Below, one piece after another: positions 60,700 to 64,000 of a stretch of 64,000 bases of DNA. The stretch lies in assembly GCA_020029535.1 (NCBI GenBank), contig JAIBJM010000002.1, positions 1-64,000 of the forward strand, in the 5' to 3' direction. This stretch comes from Gammaproteobacteria bacterium (GTDB lineage: Bacteria > Pseudomonadota > Gammaproteobacteria > Steroidobacterales > Steroidobacteraceae). The translations under genes were made by a program, and so were the position numbers. Each line of letters starts with the position of its first letter. The stretch's first letter is position 1. The notes beneath the pieces are model-generated. The model did not search any database and had not been told where the DNA came from. It saw only the letters and a list, made by a program, of their open reading frames with translations.

Positions 60700-62699
60700 T
60701 CATCGCATCCGTGCTGGCTGACCTACCTCCCGACCTTAATCCCCTCACCGTCACCGCCACCCGCATCGAGGCACCACTGCTCGAAGTGCCGGCGGCGGTG
60801 TCGTCGGTGGCGATCCGCGACGCGGGTCTGGGCGTCAATCTGTCGGATTCGCTGGGCGCGGTGCCGGGCCTGCTGGCGCGCGACCGGCAGAACTACGCCC
60901 AGGACACGCAGATCTCGGTGCGGGGTTTCGGAGCGCGTTCCACCTTCGGTATCCGCGGTGTGCGTCTTTACGTGGATGGCATTCCGGCCACGCAGCCTGA
61001 CGGGCAGGGGCAGGTATCGCATTTCAATCTGGCCACCGCGCAACGGGTCGAGATCCTGCGCGGGCCGTTTTCGGCGTTGTATGGCAATTCCTCGGGTGGG
61101 GTGATCCAGCTGTTCACCGCCGACGGGGCCGGCGAGCCGTCGCTGAATGGTGGTGTGGCGCTGGGCAGTTTTTCCACCCATCGCGTCAACGTGGGGAGCG
61201 AGGGCGAAGTGGGCTCCTGGCGCTACAACTTCGGCTACATGGATTTCGGCACCGATGGCGCGCGCGGCCACAGCGCGGCCACGCGTGAATCGATGCAGCT
61301 GAAGGTGGGCGCGAAGCTGGCCGACAATCATCAGCTGACGTTGCTGTACAACGATTTCGATGCGCCGGACGCCCAGGACCCGTTGGGCCTGACGAGCGCG
61401 CAGTTCAATGCCGATCCATGGCAGGCCGCGCCGGTCAGCTTGCAGTTCAACACGCGCAAGAGCGCCAGCCAGCGCCAGGGCGGTGTGTTGTACGACTGGC
61501 AGCTGTCCGATGCACAGCAGCTGCATCTGATGGGTTACACCGGCCGGCGTACGGTGCTGCAGTACCTGTCCATCCCGGCTGGGCCGCAGGCCAATCCGGC
61601 TCACTCGGGTGGCGTGGTCGATCTGGGCACCCGCTACGAGGGTGGCGAGATGCGCTGGAGCGGAGACCTTTACCCGCTGCAGCTGGTGGCGGGTCTGACC
61701 TATGACGGTCTGTCGCAGCGCCGGCGCGGCTTCGAGAATTTCATCGGCAGCACATTGGGTGTGCGCGGCGCGTTGCGACGCGACGAGCTGAACAAGGTGC
61801 ACGCCTTCGACCAGTATGCGCAGGCGGCATTGCGGTTGACGCCGAGCTGGTCGGCACAGCTGGGAATTCGGCACAGCGAGGTGCAGTTCAAGTCCGACGA
61901 CGATTATGTTCGCGCCGGCAATGCAGACGACAGTGGCAGCGCTGACTACAGCGCCACCACACCGGTGGCCAGCCTGCTGTGGCGGCCGCGATCCGACCTC
62001 AGTCTGTATGGAGCCTTCGGCCGCGGCTTCGAAACGCCCACCTTCGCCGAGCTGGCGTACCGCAGCGATGGCGCAGGGCTGAACTTCGCGCTCGATCCGG
62101 CACGCACCCGCCATTTCGAACTGGGTACCAAGTGGCAGAGCGCCACGGCGCACGCCGAACTGGCGCTGTTCCGCGCCGACACGCGCGATGAACTGGTGGT
62201 GGCCAGCAGCAGTGGCGGTCGATCGGTGTATGCGAACGCCGGCCGCACCCGTCGTGAGGGCGTTGAACTCGGTGCAGGTTTTGCCTTCGCTTCCCGCTGG
62301 CAATCCGGGCTGACTTACACCTGGCTGCAGGCCACAGTGCGTGAGGGCGAGGGTGCGCTGGTGAGCGGCAATCGCATCCCCGGCGTACCGCATTCGGCGC
62401 TGGCGGCCACGCTTAACTGGACCGAGGGCAGCTGGCAGGCCGAATTGCAGGGCAGTTACCTGTCGCGCGTCATGGTCAACGACGCGAATGCCGAGTCGGC
62501 GCCTCCGTATGCGCTGTTCAATCTCACGCTCAGCCATCGCTGGCAGCAGCCGTCATCGCAGGTGCAGGTGTTCCTGCGCGTCGACAATCTGCTGGATCGC
62601 CGCTACGTCGGCTCGGTCATCGTCAACGATGCCAACGGCCGCTTCTACGAATCCGGCGCCGGTCGTGCGCTGCTGTTGGGGTTACGGCTGGCGCAGTGA
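60696..62699 (+). CDS. TonB-dependent outer-membrane receptor, PqqU/YncD-like
   Basis: A 667-residue TonB-dependent receptor. The plug domain includes LPGLxxRDRQNYAQD-like VPGLLARDRQNYAQDTQI, SVRGFGARSTFGIRGVRLY, VDGIPATQPDGQGQVSHF and RVEILRGPFSALYGNSSGGV. These closely recall E. coli YncD (PqqU, the PQQ receptor); this is recognition from memory. The barrel ends with LLDRRYVGSVIVN and a final LLLGLRLAQ. The only start codons are TTG 60696, overlapping the wecA stop, or GTG 60711. They leave at most eight residues (MIIASVLA) before the mature-like sequence, so a normal signal peptide is missing. The TonB box may be LTVTAT. Confidence 0.85.
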   Translation: MIIASVLADLPPDLNPLTVTATRIEAPLLEVPAAVSSVAIRDAGLGVNLSDSLGAVPGLLARDRQNYAQDTQISVRGFGARSTFGIRGVRLYVDGIPATQPDGQGQVSHFNLATAQRVEILRGPFSALYGNSSGGVIQLFTADGAGEPSLNGGVALGSFSTHRVNVGSEGEVGSWRYNFGYMDFGTDGARGHSAATRESMQLKVGAKLADNHQLTLLYNDFDAPDAQDPLGLTSAQFNADPWQAAPVSLQFNTRKSASQRQGGVLYDWQLSDAQQLHLMGYTGRRTVLQYLSIPAGPQANPAHSGGVVDLGTRYEGGEMRWSGDLYPLQLVAGLTYDGLSQRRRGFENFIGSTLGVRGALRRDELNKVHAFDQYAQAALRLTPSWSAQLGIRHSEVQFKSDDDYVRAGNADDSGSADYSATTPVASLLWRPRSDLSLYGAFGRGFETPTFAELAYRSDGAGLNFALDPARTRHFELGTKWQSATAHAELALFRADTRDELVVASSSGGRSVYANAGRTRREGVELGAGFAFASRWQSGLTYTWLQATVREGEGALVSGNRIPGVPHSALAATLNWTEGSWQAELQGSYLSRVMVNDANAESAPPYALFNLTLSHRWQQPSSQVQVFLRVDNLLDRRYVGSVIVNDANGRFYESGAGRALLLGLRLAQ

Positions 62700-62713
62700 T
62701 TGCATCTGCCGGC

Positions 62714-63406
62714 ATGATGATGCCGCGGATGACCCACACGACTGAACTGCTCTGGCGCGAATACGACAGCGGCGAACAGCTGGCCGAGGTGTTGGCGGCC
62801 GAGCTGGCCGGCTGGCTGCACGATCAATTGGCGCGGCAATCCGCGCTGACACTGGCGCTGCCGGGCGGCCGCTCGCCCTGGCCCATCTATCGCCGGCTGG
62901 CGCAGCAGCCACTGCGCTGGAGCGACATTACCATCGTGCCCACCGACGATCGGCGGGTGCCGGTCGATGATCCGCTCAGCAACTTTGCACAGCTCAAGCA
63001 AAGCTTTGCCGCCACCGGCGCGAAACTGGTGCCGCTGGTTGCCGATGCCGCGCTGTCCTACGTTCCTTGGCCGCCGGCGCTGGCATGGTTGGGCATGGGG
63101 CTGGATGGTCACACCGCTTCGATCTTTCCCGGCCCCGATCTGCAGGCGGCGCTGCAGGCACCGCCGTCGCGGCGCGCGATCGGGGTGCTGCCTGACCCGC
63201 TGCCGGCCGAAGCGCCGGTGGCGCGGGTCACGCTGACCCGCGCAAGCTTGCTGTCGGCGCGGCGTCTGATCGTGGTGATCCAAGGCGCTGCCAAGCGCCA
63301 GGTCCTGGAGCAGGCCTGGGCAGAGCGCGGCGCGGCCGCGCCGCCCATTGTCCAGGTGCTGTCGCAGGCTGTGCGGCCGGTCGAAGTTTTCTGGAGCCCA
63401 ACATGA
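62714..63406 (+). CDS. pgl: 6-phosphogluconolactonase
   Basis: This enzyme hydrolyses 6-phosphogluconolactone in the oxidative pentose phosphate/Entner-Doudoroff route. Family features (SugarP isomerase fold) are [56 protein letters not shown] with the catalytic-region Asp/His, and [11 protein letters not shown]. The length of about 230 residues is right. Several in-frame ATGs (62714, 62717, 62720, 62729) are possible; 62729 would start at MTHTTELLW. It overlaps the edd start by four bases, making an Entner-Doudoroff operon that continues beyond the window. Confidence 0.92.
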   Translation: MMMPRMTHTTELLWREYDSGEQLAEVLAAELAGWLHDQLARQSALTLALPGGRSPWPIYRRLAQQPLRWSDITIVPTDDRRVPVDDPLSNFAQLKQSFAATGAKLVPLVADAALSYVPWPPALAWLGMGLDGHTASIFPGPDLQAALQAPPSRRAIGVLPDPLPAEAPVARVTLTRASLLSARRLIVVIQGAAKRQVLEQAWAERGAAAPPIVQVLSQAVRPVEVFWSPT

Positions 63407-64000
63407 CCTTGCATGCCGTCGTCGAATCGGTGACCCAACGGGTGATCGAGCGCTCACGCGCCTCGCGCAGCGCCTACCTGCAGCTGATCGAACGCGAACG
63501 CGAGCGCGGTGTGGACCGGCCGCAGTTGTCCTGCGGCAATCTGGCGCATGGCTTCGCCGCCGCCGGCGAGGACAAGGCCAGCATCCGCGCCGGCGGCGCC
63601 ATGAACATCGCCATCGTCACGGCCTACAACGACATGCTGTCAGCGCATCAGCCCTACGGCCGCTATCCCGATCAGATCAAGCTGTTCGCGCGTGAGGCGG
63701 GCGTCACCGCGCAGGTGGCCGGTGGTGTGCCGGCCATGTGCGATGGCGTGACCCAGGGTCAGCCCGGCATGGAGATCGGCCTGTTCAGTCGCGACGTCAT
63801 CGCGCTGTCGACGGCGGTGGCGCTGTCGCACGGCATGTTCGAGGGTGCGGCCCTGCTGGGCATCTGCGACAAGATCGTGCCGGGACTGCTGATCGGCGCG
63901 CTGCGCTTCGGCCATCTGCCCACCATCATGATTCCCGGCGGTCCCATGCCTTCGGGGCTCGGCAACAAGGAAAAGCAGCGCGTGCGGCAGCTGTATGCCG
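63403..64000 (+). CDS. edd: 6-phosphogluconate dehydratase, 3' end outside window
   Basis: The first 199 codons of Edd, which dehydrates 6-phosphogluconate to KDPG in the Entner-Doudoroff pathway. The frame is open to the window end. Recognisable segments are [79 protein letters not shown] and [18 protein letters not shown]. The Cys in AMCDGVTQG and in [10 protein letters not shown] are typical [4Fe-4S] ligands of the IlvD/Edd family. ATG 63403 overlaps the pgl stop and has GGAG about seven bases upstream. Confidence 0.95.
   Translation, partial: MTLHAVVESVTQRVIERSRASRSAYLQLIERERERGVDRPQLSCGNLAHGFAAAGEDKASIRAGGAMNIAIVTAYNDMLSAHQPYGRYPDQIKLFAREAGVTAQVAGGVPAMCDGVTQGQPGMEIGLFSRDVIALSTAVALSHGMFEGAALLGICDKIVPGLLIGALRFGHLPTIMIPGGPMPSGLGNKEKQRVRQLYA

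Noticed and set aside
60723..62537. Minus-strand frame of 604 codons opposite the TonB receptor
   Set aside because: It is Arg/His/Gln-rich low-complexity translation with no domain, fully overlapped by an evident receptor gene.

Overview
This window looks like one large surface-polysaccharide (O-antigen/capsule/exopolysaccharide) locus of a gammaproteobacterium, broken by a polymorphic-toxin/secreted-protease island and ending in housekeeping sugar metabolism. The evidence is a Wza/Wzz pair, WbpM- and WecA-type enzymes, Gmd/Fcl, a TonB-dependent receptor, a GspC-like type II secretion protein, and a 6-phosphogluconolactonase/Edd pair. The Lysobacterales or Nevskiales are plausible, but no rRNA or marker gene is present to confirm this. 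Genes are dense, mostly on the + strand, and often coupled by ATGA/GTGA overlaps.

Region 1 (2-3366) holds the export end: an SLBB outer-membrane polysaccharide export protein, cut by the window edge, and a Wzz-like chain-length protein. Region 2 (3405-13505) is a tightly coupled cassette. GmhB, HddC, a CBS-HddA fusion and GmhA are the full enzyme set for GDP-D-glycero-alpha-D-manno-heptose. Interleaved with them are a NeuB-type ulosonic acid synthase fused to a second TIM barrel, a CMP-sugar synthetase-like cytidylyltransferase, a methyltransferase, a class IV aminotransferase, a TIM-barrel isomerase and two SDRs, one of them PtmA-like. The arrangement suggests an uncharacterised amino- or ulosonic-acid sugar pathway.

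Region 3 (13519-25898) carries assembly genes: a truncated acetyltransferase, a Wzy-like polymerase, two GT4 transferases, a possible sialyltransferase-like protein, a Wzx-like flippase, AsnB, an alkaline-phosphatase-fold protein, a transglutaminase-like lipoprotein, and WbpM on the minus strand. Region 4 (26045-39185) has an epimerase plus a PglC-like initiating transferase, an inverted GT/FkbM fusion, three further glycosyltransferases, SGNH-like and GSCFA proteins, three 2-oxoglutarate/Fe(II)-type oxygenases, an acyltransferase-3 protein and methyltransferases.

Region 5 (39388-52041) is the island. It holds a GspC-like PDZ protein and a 2,476-residue secreted SpvB/FG-GAP/RHS protein ending in an HEVGH zincin tip. 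A membrane protein follows as candidate immunity, then a duplicated RHS core fragment, then a group of small secreted proteins around a metzincin protease. In that group a lipoprotein is essentially a stand-alone copy of the protease pro-domain. The base composition becomes visibly more A/T rich from the RHS tip onward.

Region 6 (52139-59516) contains a GtrB/GtrA-like pair with an FAD oxidoreductase and a GT-C protein, the 3' remnant of a PhyH oxygenase gene, a VapBC-type toxin-antitoxin with a clear promoter and operator, and Gmd/Fcl for GDP-L-fucose. Region 7 (59617-64000) has WecA, a PqqU/YncD-like TonB receptor with almost no signal peptide, 6-phosphogluconolactonase, and the start of Edd. 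The two initiating transferases (PglC-like and WecA), the inverted genes and the gene remnants indicate a mosaic locus built by repeated insertion.
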